A stretch of 64,000 nucleotides of DNA from Leisingera aquimarina DSM 24565 (GTDB lineage: Bacteria; Pseudomonadota; Alphaproteobacteria; Rhodobacterales; Rhodobacteraceae), in NCBI RefSeq assembly GCF_000473165.1, contig NZ_KI421505.1:24810-88809 (forward strand), given 5' to 3'. This document shows positions 30,002 through 38,542 of the stretch, piece by piece. The notes beneath the pieces are model-generated. The model saw nothing but the letters and a program-made list of their open reading frames with translations. It was not told the origin of the DNA and searched no databases. Numbering within the stretch: the stretch's first letter is position 1; every line of letters starts with the position of its first letter. Position numbers and translations under genes: made by a program.

Positions 30002-30523
30002 TCATAAGTTGTTATTAAATTGAAGCGCGCCCCGCCGCCGCAGGATCCAGCCTTCGTACGGGGCGGAGAGTCTTGAGCGTTCCAGATAGGTTTCCAGTAG
30101 CCGTTCCGGCAGGCCGAGAGCCCGGCCCATCACAGCCAGGCGCAGCCAAAGATCGCCGTCAAGCGGCTGCCGGGCCAGCGCCGCCTCAAGCTGGCGCAGG
30201 GCGGCTTTCCGGGCCGCAGCTGCCTCCGGGTCCGATGCGGGCAGCAGCGGGTTCAGGCCTTTTGCCGCTGCTATCAGATCTGCCGCGTATAGATGCAAAA
30301 CCGCCCTGCTGCGGTGCAGATGCGGATCAAACACCGCTGCCGCTCCGGCTGGCGCGGCCAGCAGCGCCGCCACCAGCCCGCTGTCCGCCGACTCCAGCCG
30401 CCCGGCCCCGGCCTCTGCAGCCAGGCGGTGATGCGACTGGTGGTTCAGATGGCCGCGCAAACCCTGCCATTGCAGCCCTGCGCACAGGGCCGCCAGCGCC
30501 AGAAGCAGGGCCTTAGCTGTCAT
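30002..30523 (-). CDS. Small membrane-anchored helical-repeat protein of exopolysaccharide operon
   Basis: 173 residues starting at ATG 30523, which overlaps the stop of the tyrosine-kinase gene; the longer frame from 30580 lies in that gene. An N-terminal hydrophobic segment (TAKALLLALAALCAGLQW) is followed by Ala/Leu-rich helical sequence, with a TPR-like stretch near ALRQLEAALARQPLDGDLWL. It is probably periplasmic and anchored. I do not recognise the family. Coupling to the co-polymerase gene suggests a helper in export or assembly. Confidence 0.6.
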   Translation of the reverse strand: MTAKALLLALAALCAGLQWQGLRGHLNHQSHHRLAAEAGAGRLESADSGLVAALLAAPAGAAAVFDPHLHRSRAVLHLYAADLIAAAKGLNPLLPASDPEAAAARKAALRQLEAALARQPLDGDLWLRLAVMGRALGLPERLLETYLERSRLSAPYEGWILRRRGALQFNNNL

Positions 30524-32828
30524 GGTAATAGCGGGCGTAGGCCCTCCCGTAGCCATAAGACGACCCCTCGCAACTGCCATAGGCAGCGGCCATTTTCGCG
30601 TCGAACATATTCAGAAAGACGCCATAGCACTTGCCGCGCAGCCGCGGGTCGCTGCCGAGGATGGCAGCGGCGTGGTTCACATTGGCGGCCCCCCATTTGG
30701 CAACAAAAAACAGCCCGTCCAGATTGTGCAGAACCGCGCGCGCATCCACCACCGGCCCCAGCGGCGGCAGATCGACAATCACACAGTCATAGACCGCCGC
30801 ACAGGCGCCCAGAAGATGCTCCATCGCCGGGCCGCCCAGCAGCTCGCCGGTATGCACCGCCCGGCCGTGCCGGTTCGGCAGGATATGGGCGCCGGTCTCT
30901 TGTTCGACGCACAGCACATCCTGCCAGTCCGCCCCGTCCAGCAGCACATCCACCAGGCCCTGCTCAATATCGCCCGCCAGCGCCCGGGTCAGGCCCGGAT
31001 TGCGCAAATCGCCGTCGATCAGCATGACCGAGGCGCCCTGCGCCGCCAGCAGCGCTGCAAAATTGGCAGCGGTGGTTGTTTTGCCTTCACCGGGGAAGCA
31101 GGACACAACACCGATGATCTGGCTGGCACCGCGCTGCGGCGCCTTCAGCGTCAGGCTCATCCTGCCAGTGCGCAGCGTCTCGGCAAATCCTGACAGCGGC
31201 TTCCCGGCACCATAGCGCAGGATGCCGGGAAACCGCACCTTCCGCCTGCCAAGCTGCAGATCCGCCGCCTCCGGCGGGTGCTGCGGCGCTGAAATCTTCT
31301 CCAGCCCGCCCAGAAACTCCAGCCCCAGGGTGGTTCTGATCTGCTCTTCCGTGCGCAGCCTGGTGTCCACCGCCTCCCGCAGCGCGCTCCAGCCCGCCGC
31401 AAGCAGCACCCCCAGAATGCCGGCCAGGGCAGCGATTTTTGCCAGCTGCGGCGAACTCGGGGTTTCAGGCACCCGCGCCAGGTTCAGGATCCGCGCGTCC
31501 GACACTGGAAAGCTCTGCTCTTGCAGCGATTGCTGATAGCGCTGCAGAAAACTGGTATAAAGGCTGCGCACGGTCTCCGCGCTGCGCTCCATCTCGCGCA
31601 GCTCCACCAGGGTTGTGTTGTCCGCCCCCAGCTGTTCGGCGGCAACCGCCTGCGCGGCTTCCAGGCTGGCCAGCCGTTCGCGGGCTTCATGCACATCGTT
31701 GCGGGCCACCACCTCCGAGCGTTTGATCTCTTCAAACATCAGCCCTTCCAACTGGATCAGCTCGCGCTGGCGCCGCCGGGTCTGCGCGTGATCCGCGCCC
31801 AGGCTGCTGCGCAGATAGTTGAAGTCCCGCAAGGTCTCCAGATACTGGCTGCGCAGGTTTGCAGTGATCGATTGGCTGGCGGTCGAGCTGACAAAGGCTG
31901 AGGTGTCATTCTGCGTGACGATCTCGTTCAGCCGGTTGCTGCGGGCCTGCAGCGCCAGCAGCTCCGCCCGCAGATCCGCCACCTGCTTGTTCAGCAGCTC
32001 CAGCTCGATATCCGACGACAGATCGCCGCCTGCACCTGCCAGATTGTTTTCGCGCCGGAATCTGTCGACCGCCTTGTCCAGCAGGCCGGACTGAAGCCGC
32101 AGCTGATCCGACCGCTCCTTCAGCCAGTTGGTGGCGCGCTGGGTCGCCTCGTATTTCGAGGCCAGCTGATCCTCGATATAGGCATTGGCAACCGCATTGG
32201 CGATCCGCGCCGACAGCGCCGGAGAGACCGAGGTATAAGTGATCTGCAAAACCCGGCTGCGCTGCACCTGGCGCACGGAAACATTGTCCCGCAGCAGGCT
32301 GACGGCATCCTGGCGGGCGGCTTCTGCCAGTTCCTGCGGCGTCAGCGGAATGGCGGGTTGTTCGTCCTGCACCCAGGACACAGCCGCTGCCGCCGCCAGC
32401 CGCAGCAATTCTTTCACCCCTTCAGCCACCCGCCCCGGCCCGGTTTTGGGTTCGCTCAGAAATACTTCGTTCTGCACCAGATCCAGCGCCGCAACCACCC
32501 GCGCCGCGATCTGCTCCGACTGCAGCACCTGGATTTCAGTGGTGATCTGATCCACGTCCAGCCGGACCCCTGACACCCCCGACAGTTCGCGGGCGTTTTC
32601 GGCATCCGCAGAGCCGACGCTGATATGGGCCGAGGCGGTGTAGACCGGTGTTGCCGTTGCCGCATAGGCAATCCCCAGCAGCAGCCCGCAGACCAGCCCC
32701 AGCAGCAACACCGGCCAGCGCCGCCTCGCCACCGCAAAGATCCGCATCAGGTCAAGGCCGTCGTCCTGCGCCCCGCCGCCTTCCGGCGCCTGCGGCACCC
32801 GCATCGGTTCATAGGTCATCTTCTGCAT
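30513..32828 (-). CDS. Wzc/ExoP-like polysaccharide co-polymerase and BY-kinase
   Basis: About 771 residues. A Wzz-type N-terminal domain begins with a membrane helix (VLLLGLVCGLLLGIAYAATA), then a long periplasmic coiled coil (about 200-430), a second helix (about 470-490, IAALAGILGVLLAAGWSAL) and a cytoplasmic BY-kinase. The kinase has Walker A GEGKTTTA, Walker A' VMLIDGDLRNP, and Walker B VIVDLPPLGP. A tyrosine cluster closes the protein (YGSCEGSSYGYGRAYARYYH), the expected autophosphorylation tail. It controls chain length and coordinates export with the Wza-like protein. ATG 32828 (AGGTG upstream) is preferred to TTG 32849. Confidence 0.95.
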   Translation of the reverse strand: MQKMTYEPMRVPQAPEGGGAQDDGLDLMRIFAVARRRWPVLLLGLVCGLLLGIAYAATATPVYTASAHISVGSADAENARELSGVSGVRLDVDQITTEIQVLQSEQIAARVVAALDLVQNEVFLSEPKTGPGRVAEGVKELLRLAAAAAVSWVQDEQPAIPLTPQELAEAARQDAVSLLRDNVSVRQVQRSRVLQITYTSVSPALSARIANAVANAYIEDQLASKYEATQRATNWLKERSDQLRLQSGLLDKAVDRFRRENNLAGAGGDLSSDIELELLNKQVADLRAELLALQARSNRLNEIVTQNDTSAFVSSTASQSITANLRSQYLETLRDFNYLRSSLGADHAQTRRRQRELIQLEGLMFEEIKRSEVVARNDVHEARERLASLEAAQAVAAEQLGADNTTLVELREMERSAETVRSLYTSFLQRYQQSLQEQSFPVSDARILNLARVPETPSSPQLAKIAALAGILGVLLAAGWSALREAVDTRLRTEEQIRTTLGLEFLGGLEKISAPQHPPEAADLQLGRRKVRFPGILRYGAGKPLSGFAETLRTGRMSLTLKAPQRGASQIIGVVSCFPGEGKTTTAANFAALLAAQGASVMLIDGDLRNPGLTRALAGDIEQGLVDVLLDGADWQDVLCVEQETGAHILPNRHGRAVHTGELLGGPAMEHLLGACAAVYDCVIVDLPPLGPVVDARAVLHNLDGLFFVAKWGAANVNHAAAILGSDPRLRGKCYGVFLNMFDAKMAAAYGSCEGSSYGYGRAYARYYHDS

Positions 32829-32899
32829 TTGGCACCTGAATACTGGCAAACAGCTGCCGCAGCGGATGTCCGCAAACGCAGCTGTTGCCCGGAAACCAC

Positions 32900-33616
32900 C
32901 TAACCGGCCGGGCTGACAGCACCGCCCGGCACCCCGCCTGCGCTACTGCCGCCGGATCTGCCGCTGCCCGGGGTGCTGCCGGATACGCCGCCCGCAGCGT
33001 TGCCGCCCGGCTCCCCGGCACCGGTGGCCGGCGTGCCGCCTGCGGCCGCAGCACCGCCGCCGATATCCGCCGCGCCGCCGCCCGCCGCCGCTTCCGGCCC
33101 CCCAAGCCCGGCGCCGGGCGTCCCCGGTGCGGCGGGATTCGTGGCCGCTGTCTGCACATCCCCCGAGGCGGCGGTGAACCCCGCCGCCAGCCCGGCAGAG
33201 GGAGATTGCGCAACCGCCACAAGGATGGCCGCGCCCTGCTGAAAATTCCCGTCCGCTGTCATCTGGCTTGCGGCCTGCGCCAGGCCTGCGCCAATGGCTG
33301 CGGCCTGCTCTGCGCTGACCCCCTCCGCAGAGGCCAGGCCGGCAATCCTGGCCGCCGTGTCCGGATCCGTCAGGGCGACCGAGGCAATCAGTCCCGCCAG
33401 ATCACCTTCTTGGGTCAGAAACCCTGACGGATCGGCCAGGAACAGCGCCAGCGCCGCCGGGCTTGCCTCCACCTGGGGCAGCGGGTTTTCCGCCCGGCCT
33501 GCCCCGGCCGCGCCTTCCGCCGTCTGCCCAGATACAGGCGGCGGAAACACTGCAAAGGTTGCAACAAACCCGGCCGCCAGCACCCGACGGGCTCCTGAAG
33601 GAAACGCAAAACTCAT
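32900..33616 (-). CDS. Exported Gly/Ala/Pro-rich protein, unknown function
   Basis: 238 residues. A signal peptide-like N-terminus (ARRVLAAGFVATFAVFPPPV, cleavage near VSGQT) is followed by an Ala-rich helical region (about 40-150, with phrases like DPSGFLTQEGDLAGLIASVA). From about residue 155 to the end it is low-complexity Gly/Ala/Pro/Thr. There are no cysteines. I do not recognise it. Position between the phosphatase and the co-polymerase gene suggests an envelope or matrix part of the polysaccharide system. Codon periodicity and the signal peptide support a real gene, though the GC-rich tail also leaves other frames open. Confidence 0.65.
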   Translation of the reverse strand: MSFAFPSGARRVLAAGFVATFAVFPPPVSGQTAEGAAGAGRAENPLPQVEASPAALALFLADPSGFLTQEGDLAGLIASVALTDPDTAARIAGLASAEGVSAEQAAAIGAGLAQAASQMTADGNFQQGAAILVAVAQSPSAGLAAGFTAASGDVQTAATNPAAPGTPGAGLGGPEAAAGGGAADIGGGAAAAGGTPATGAGEPGGNAAGGVSGSTPGSGRSGGSSAGGVPGGAVSPAG

Positions 33617-33788
33617 ATCATGACCTCAAATGCCCTATTCGCGGCGCGGAGGGGGCCGCGCGTTTGCATCCAATGGATGCGCCTATTGCGTGTATAGATA
33701 ATTACCCTAGCCTGCCGGATTGATGCGCTTTGAATTAAATCCCCGATAATTTTCACGCACGCCCTTTCTCCGGCCCTTTCCCGAACGG
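33617..33788 (-). promoter_or_regulatory. Likely internal promoter region
   Basis: A 172-bp non-coding gap in the minus-strand series. It is AT-richer than its surroundings (around 33695-33765) and probably holds a promoter for the exported protein and co-polymerase genes. No clear dyad was found. Confidence 0.35.
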
Positions 33789-34550
33789 TCAGGCGGTCAA
33801 AACCTCAAAGCCGTCATCAAGAACCGCAACCGCACTCAGCTTCCCGGTTGCAAAAGCACCGGTATCCGCGCAAATCCGGCCGCCTTCCGCTCGCACATCC
33901 TCAACAATCGTGTGGCCATGGACAATCCAGACCCCGTCCTGGCGTGGCACCCGCCCGAAATTGCTGTGGCCCCAAACCAGATCGTAATCTTCTTGCACCT
34001 CCATTGGCCGCGCCGGGTCTGCCCCCGCATGCACCGCCGCCACGTTGCCGCTCCGCCAATAGGCCGGCAAAGCGCGGATCCAGCTGATCAGCCCGGCGCC
34101 CATCCTGTTTTGCAAACTGTCGCGCGCCGCAATCCAATTCAGATCCGGCATCCCAGCGTGCACCGCTTCAATGCCGAAACTTGCAAGGGTCTGGCGGCCG
34201 CCATGCCGCAGCCAGCCCTGCCCCTCACCCAGCGGATCGTCCAGAAACCCCAGCAGCATGTCCTCGTGGTTGCCGCGCAGGCAGACCACCTCCGGATCGC
34301 CGGCCTGCAGCCCGTGCAGCGCCTGCAACACCTGGGCGCTGTTTTCACCGCGGTCGATGTAATCGCCCAGGAACACCAGCCGCCCGCAGTCCGGCTGCAC
34401 CGCAATCCGGTCCAGCAGCCGGCCCAGCAGGTCATAACAACCATGAATGTCCCCCACCGCCGCAAAACCCTCTGCCGGGGCCAGCGGCGCAAACGCCGCG
34501 TCCTGGCGCCTGCTTGCCTTATTGCGGAACCGATTGAAAAACCCATGCAT
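33789..34550 (-). CDS. PPP-family metallophosphoesterase (Ser/Thr phosphatase-like)
   Basis: 253 residues with the full calcineurin-like metal site: GDIHGCYDLL (about 33-42), GDYIDRGEN (about 62) and RGNHEDMLL (about 94), plus C-terminal His residues in HAGADPA and VHGHTIV. It resembles PrpA/PrpB and ApaH-like enzymes that remove phosphate from proteins or dinucleotides. It lies between the Wza-like and Wzc-like genes on the same strand, 14 bp after the former. No low-molecular-weight tyrosine phosphatase (Wzb) is visible, so it may act on the kinase; this is a guess. Confidence 0.87.
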   Translation of the reverse strand: MHGFFNRFRNKASRRQDAAFAPLAPAEGFAAVGDIHGCYDLLGRLLDRIAVQPDCGRLVFLGDYIDRGENSAQVLQALHGLQAGDPEVVCLRGNHEDMLLGFLDDPLGEGQGWLRHGGRQTLASFGIEAVHAGMPDLNWIAARDSLQNRMGAGLISWIRALPAYWRSGNVAAVHAGADPARPMEVQEDYDLVWGHSNFGRVPRQDGVWIVHGHTIVEDVRAEGGRICADTGAFATGKLSAVAVLDDGFEVLTA

Positions 34551-34564
34551 GAAGCCCGCCCGCC

Positions 34565-35740
34565 TTAATTGGACAGGTTCGACAGATCGCCGTCGATCTG
34601 AACCGTGTCACCCGAAATTGTGGTCGCCAGCCCGAAGAATTTGCTGACCGCAACCGAGTCTGCATTGGAGACATAGACCACATCCCCGTCCCGCACGTCG
34701 AAATTCCGCGCCATGAAGAAACTGTCAGGCTTGCGGAAATTGGCCCGGTAAACCGTTGGAATATAATGCTGTTCAAACCCCGAGACATCCACGCCCATTT
34801 CCTTCAGCGCATGGCGGTGCTCGGTGCGGTAGATGAACACATGCGCCGGATCGGCCTGGTTGTCATCCAGGCCAACAGCTTGGGCAACGGCGCCGTTCAG
34901 ATCCACGGTAGCCGCGCCAAAGGTGAATTCCCCCACTGTACCGGTTGCACCGAAGGCGTAGAATTTCTTGCTCTCGCTGGAAATATTGATGTTGTCCCCC
35001 GGCGCCACAAAGACGTTTTCACGCGGATTGGCCGTCAACGCTTCATAGGCGATCTTGGCGCTTTGCCGCCCCCGCGACAGGGTGACAAAAGTCTCATGAT
35101 CCTCGCCGGTGATACCGCCGGCCTGGGCCACCAGATCCAGCACCCGGTCGCCGCTGTTGCGCAGGGTGAACACGCCGGCCTCCTCCACTTCGCCAATCAC
35201 CGAGGCGCGCGGGTAATTCGCCTCCACGACCTCGATTGTCACCGCCGGGTTGATCGCTTTTTCCTCCAGCTGGCGCTCGATGATATCCTCCACCGCCGAG
35301 GGGGTATTGCCGGCCGCCCGGATCTTGCCCGCATAAGGCACCGAGATCATGCCCTTGCGACCGATCTCCTGGGCTGGCAGGGTGACAAAATTGCCCGGCC
35401 GCACCCCGGCTTCCTTGGGGATGAACAGCCCGCCCGACTGGTCCTCGAAAATGGTGATCTGTATCACATCGCCCGCGCCCAGCCGGATGCTCGGCACCTC
35501 GGCGCTGCTGGCACCAAAGGTCGAAAACGAGCTGCTATCGTCCTTGGTGACAAACGGGATGACCTCCCGGTTCACATCAACAACCACATAGTTATAGCCC
35601 AGCGTCGCGTCTTCGGCCTGCAAATGGCTGGAGGATTTTTCCAGAATCGCGGTCTCATCCGGGCCGTTGCGGGGCAGAAAGCTGCACGCGCCCGCAAGAA
35701 CAGGCACCAACAACAGGCCAAGGGTTCGTTTGCAAATCAT
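34565..35740 (-). CDS. Wza-like outer-membrane polysaccharide export lipoprotein
   Basis: 391 residues. A lipoprotein signal (LGLLLVPVLAGAC) gives lipidated Cys19; for this reason ATG 35740 is chosen over the longer frame from 35794. The export domain follows (LGAGDVIQITIFEDQSGG, then FVTLPAQEIGRKGMISVPYAG). SLBB-type repeats come next (ASVIGEVEEAGVFTLRNSGD; KFYAFGATGTVGEFTFG). It would form the outer-membrane channel for the polysaccharide together with the Wzc-like protein. First gene of the minus-strand operon, divergent from the O-antigen-ligase-like gene. Confidence 0.93.
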   Translation of the reverse strand: MICKRTLGLLLVPVLAGACSFLPRNGPDETAILEKSSSHLQAEDATLGYNYVVVDVNREVIPFVTKDDSSSFSTFGASSAEVPSIRLGAGDVIQITIFEDQSGGLFIPKEAGVRPGNFVTLPAQEIGRKGMISVPYAGKIRAAGNTPSAVEDIIERQLEEKAINPAVTIEVVEANYPRASVIGEVEEAGVFTLRNSGDRVLDLVAQAGGITGEDHETFVTLSRGRQSAKIAYEALTANPRENVFVAPGDNINISSESKKFYAFGATGTVGEFTFGAATVDLNGAVAQAVGLDDNQADPAHVFIYRTEHRHALKEMGVDVSGFEQHYIPTVYRANFRKPDSFFMARNFDVRDGDVVYVSNADSVAVSKFFGLATTISGDTVQIDGDLSNLSN

Positions 35741-36059
35741 CGGGTTCTCAATTCTACGCGTCCAAAGCATTTTGCACAGGCTGAAACATACCACCCTGAT
35801 GGCCTTTTTAGCAGAAATTACCGAAAATAAAGAGTTCTAATAAAATTTAATGATTCATTTGCGGATTGAGTTGTATAACCTCAATGCGTGCAATTAATCC
35901 CGTTGCGTTTTAACCCAATTCTGCAATCACCAAGCCGTTCCCCATGCTATCTGTCCAAGTTCACGGTCCCCCTGAAACTTCTCTGCCCTGCAGCTGGCCG
36001 GCAGAGCCCCTGCATTTCCGGTATCGCAGGGTGATACCGCTGCCGGTTGACCGGGCGGC
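35741..36059. promoter_or_regulatory. Divergent promoter region between export operon and ligase/polymerase gene
   Basis: There is no gene in these 319 bp. The part 35810-35930 is AT-rich (for example GAGTTGTATAACCTC at 35869) and must carry promoters for both divergent transcripts. No convincing operator dyad was found by eye. Confidence 0.5.
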
Positions 36060-37442
36060 GTGAACGTGCTGCAAAAAGCCACCTATGCGGTTTCTCCGCA
36101 CCGCTGCCGGGATTTCTGCCGGGCCGGTCTGGCAGCTGTCCTGTTCCTGGCGGCGCTGTTCAACGGCTCGGTTTCCCCGCCCTATACCCAGATAACGGGA
36201 TGCCTGGCGGCCCTGCTGGCCCTGGTCTGCCTGCCCGTTAAAACGCCCTCTCCGGACATCCGCCGCCTGGTGCAATTCACCGCGCTGATCCTGACTTTGG
36301 CGGCGCTCTGGGGCGGGCTGCAGATGGTCCCGCTGCCGATCGGCCCCCTGACCCACCCGGTCTGGCAGCAGGCCGCCGCCGCGCTGGACCTCAGCGCAGG
36401 CTATCTCTCGGTCAGCCCGCTGCGCACCCTGGCGGCGCTGCCGGCGCTGATCCTGCCCGGCCTGGTGTTTTTCAGCACCCTGATCCTGTGCCAATCCCCC
36501 CGCTCCGCCAAACGCGTCTGGGTCGCACTGTCGCTAACCGGCGCTGCCATTGTGCTGCTGTCCATCGTGCTTGAGGTGTTTTTTCCCCAGGCACAGGTCT
36601 TTACCAGCTACCCGGTCAGCCATGGCAGCTTTTCCGGCGTGTTTGTGAATCGCAATGCTGCCGCCTCGTTTTTCGGCCTCACGGCCTTTGCCCTGGCCGG
36701 CAGCCTCCAGATCCTCAAACCCGCGCCCCGGTTGCGGCGGTCTGGCCCGCCCCCCTCCCCTGCCCGCATCAGTCTTGCGCAGCCGGCGCTTTGGCTGCTG
36801 CTGTTTGCGGTGCTGATTGCCATTTTCGCAACCCGGTCGCGGGCAGGCGCCATGCTCAGCCTGCCGCTGCTGTTCCTGTGCCTGGCGATTGTCTCTGCCC
36901 AAGCGCGCCGCAGCGGCCGGGCCGGCCGGGTGCTGCTGGTGCTGGGCGGCGGCTGCCTGCTGCTGCTGCTGTTCGGCGAACCGGTGTTCTCGCGGCTCAG
37001 CGGCCCCGCCCGCGATCCGCGCTGGTGCGCCTGGGCCGGCACGCTTGCCGCGATCCGGGACAACCTGTGGACCGGCACCGGCTTTGGCACCTTTGCCGAG
37101 GTGTTTCCCAGCTACCGGGATCCGGTCTGCCTTGGCACCGAAGGCAGCTGGCACCGGGCTCATAACTCCTATCTTGAACTCATCCTGGGGTTCGGCCTGC
37201 CTGCCGCCCTGCTGCTGCTGGGCCTCAGCGTCCGGCTGATTCTGAATAGCTGCCTCGCCGGCCTGCGGTGGCGGCGCTCCCTGCGCGCAATCCCGGTGCT
37301 GACCCTGGGCGCACTGGCCTTTGTTTCGGCCCATTCACTGGTCGACTTCCCGCTGCAGATCCCCGGCATCGCCTATTATTTCGCCGCCCTGCTGGGCGCC
37401 GGCTGCGCCATCTCGGCCCTGGAAACCCCGCACCGCCAGTGA
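36060..37442 (+). CDS. O-antigen ligase / Wzy-type polymerase family membrane protein
   Basis: 460 residues, GTG start, with about 10-12 membrane helices. The large periplasmic loop near the end of the Wzy_C domain is visible: GTGFGTFAEVFPSYRDPV...WHRAHNSYLELILGFGLPAA (about 345-385), where the conserved His/Asn residues of O-antigen ligases sit. It could polymerise or ligate polysaccharide. The locus already has an EpsG-like polymerase, so this may be a second polymerase or a ligase for a distinct acceptor. It stands alone on the plus strand, divergent from the Wza-like gene. Confidence 0.85.
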   Translation: MNVLQKATYAVSPHRCRDFCRAGLAAVLFLAALFNGSVSPPYTQITGCLAALLALVCLPVKTPSPDIRRLVQFTALILTLAALWGGLQMVPLPIGPLTHPVWQQAAAALDLSAGYLSVSPLRTLAALPALILPGLVFFSTLILCQSPRSAKRVWVALSLTGAAIVLLSIVLEVFFPQAQVFTSYPVSHGSFSGVFVNRNAAASFFGLTAFALAGSLQILKPAPRLRRSGPPPSPARISLAQPALWLLLFAVLIAIFATRSRAGAMLSLPLLFLCLAIVSAQARRSGRAGRVLLVLGGGCLLLLLFGEPVFSRLSGPARDPRWCAWAGTLAAIRDNLWTGTGFGTFAEVFPSYRDPVCLGTEGSWHRAHNSYLELILGFGLPAALLLLGLSVRLILNSCLAGLRWRRSLRAIPVLTLGALAFVSAHSLVDFPLQIPGIAYYFAALLGAGCAISALETPHRQ

Positions 37443-37799
37443 TCCAGCAAAACCCGTGGCGGAAGGCACTGCCGAGACAACAGCTTCCGCTTCATCCGAA
37501 GGGCAGCCTGCCGGTCGCGGCGGGCTTGAACCAACGCATCCAGCACGAACTCCTCCTGATCAACGGCCCGCCAAGGCCAATGCTTGCCGCCTCCGATAGA
37601 GATGACAACTTCGTCCAGATGCTGTTTGCCACCGAGCCTGCCAACCGACCGGAGACGGATCGTTTTCAAGAACTACCACCCGAATTTTTTCCGCCCCCGC
37701 CCGCATTGCCTGATGTGCCGCGATGATGCCGCGCTCCAACTGAAGGTCTTCGACCATACGCAGGCTCAGGCGAACCGGAAATACGGCCAGACAGTGTAA
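37443..37799 (-). pseudogene. IS6-family transposase remnant
   Basis: On the minus strand from 37799: VWPYFRFALSLRMVEDLQLE, then RGIIAAHQAMR, a frameshift, then QHLDEVVISIGGGKHWPWRA and VDQEEFVLDALVQARRDRQAA. These are the N-terminal and DDE-start blocks of IS6/IS26-type transposases. The C-terminal half with the last two catalytic residues is missing and the frame is broken. No 14-bp terminal repeats were recognised. It marks the junction between the polysaccharide locus and the methionine cluster. Confidence 0.82.
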
Positions 37800-37969
37800 G
37801 CAATCACGTCAGGCGGGAAACGGTAACAGCGATAGAGGCGGGTATCAGCCATGCCGTCATGTCGCATTTAGCACAGACCGCCACATTAACCTTACGGTGC
37901 CTTAGCGACGGCCTTGCAAAGGGAGCAATAGGCCCAAGTTTCCCGTCATTTGACCCGGAAAGCCCGGGC
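37800..37969. other. Non-coding stretch downstream of mdeR
   Basis: Nothing recognisable: no credible ORF, no dyad with a T-run. It lies between the IS6 remnant and the 3' end of mdeR. Confidence 0.4.
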
Positions 37970-38428
37970 TCAGTCAGACAAGGGAAAGACTGCGGTGCGT
38001 TTCACTGTGCCGTAGACAAAACTGGTGTCGATCGATGCGATGCCGCCAATCGGGTGAATACGGTGGCGGATGAAATTCTCATAGGCTTCCAGATCAGGCA
38101 CCAGAACGCGCAACTGATAGTCCATTGCTCCGGTCAGCACGTGGCATTCCAGCACGTCTTCGATCATCTGCATCCGCCGTTCGAAATTCTGGACGTCCGT
38201 TTCGTTATGCCGTTCCAGGCGGATGCGCACAAAGACGGTGATCGCCAGCCCGCAGGCGGCGGCATCCGCATCAGCGCTGTAGCCGCGGATAATCCCCTTG
38301 GCTTCAAGGTTCCGGACCCGCCGCAGGCAGGGCGACGGAGACAGGTTGACCGCCTCGGCAAGCTCCTGGTTTGTCATCCGCCCGTCCTGCTGCAGCGCGC
38401 GGATGATTTGTCTGTCCTTGTTATCCAT
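37970..38428 (-). CDS. mdeR: Lrp/AsnC-family regulator, MdeR-like
   Basis: 152 residues from ATG 38428 (MDNKDRQIIRALQQDGRMTN); a longer frame from 38470 would run through the operator. N-terminal helix-turn-helix (NQELAEAVNLSPSPCLRRVR) and C-terminal RAM effector domain (about 65-145, VECHVLTG-like ECHVLTGAMDYQLRVL). It is divergent from methionine gamma-lyase, the same arrangement as mdeR-mdeAB of Pseudomonas putida, where MdeR activates mdeAB in response to methionine. The assignment rests on family plus context. Confidence 0.88.
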   Translation of the reverse strand: MDNKDRQIIRALQQDGRMTNQELAEAVNLSPSPCLRRVRNLEAKGIIRGYSADADAAACGLAITVFVRIRLERHNETDVQNFERRMQMIEDVLECHVLTGAMDYQLRVLVPDLEAYENFIRHRIHPIGGIASIDTSFVYGTVKRTAVFPLSD

Positions 38429-38440
38429 GAGGACCCCGAA

Positions 38441-38457
38441 TTGGCAGTATCTGCCAA
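38441..38457. promoter_or_regulatory. Perfect palindrome in mdeR-mdeA intergenic region
   Basis: TTGGCAGTATCTGCCAA is a 7-3-7 perfect inverted repeat, 12 bases upstream of the mdeR start and about 85 bases upstream of mdeA. Its size and position fit an Lrp-family operator for MdeR, acting on both genes. Confidence 0.65.
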
Positions 38458-38542
38458 TAGTTACATTCATTGAAGCATCATTCGCAATCCATTACCCTTC
38501 AATCAGGCGTATTATGGCTGAAATCAGATTGAGGAGACAGCC

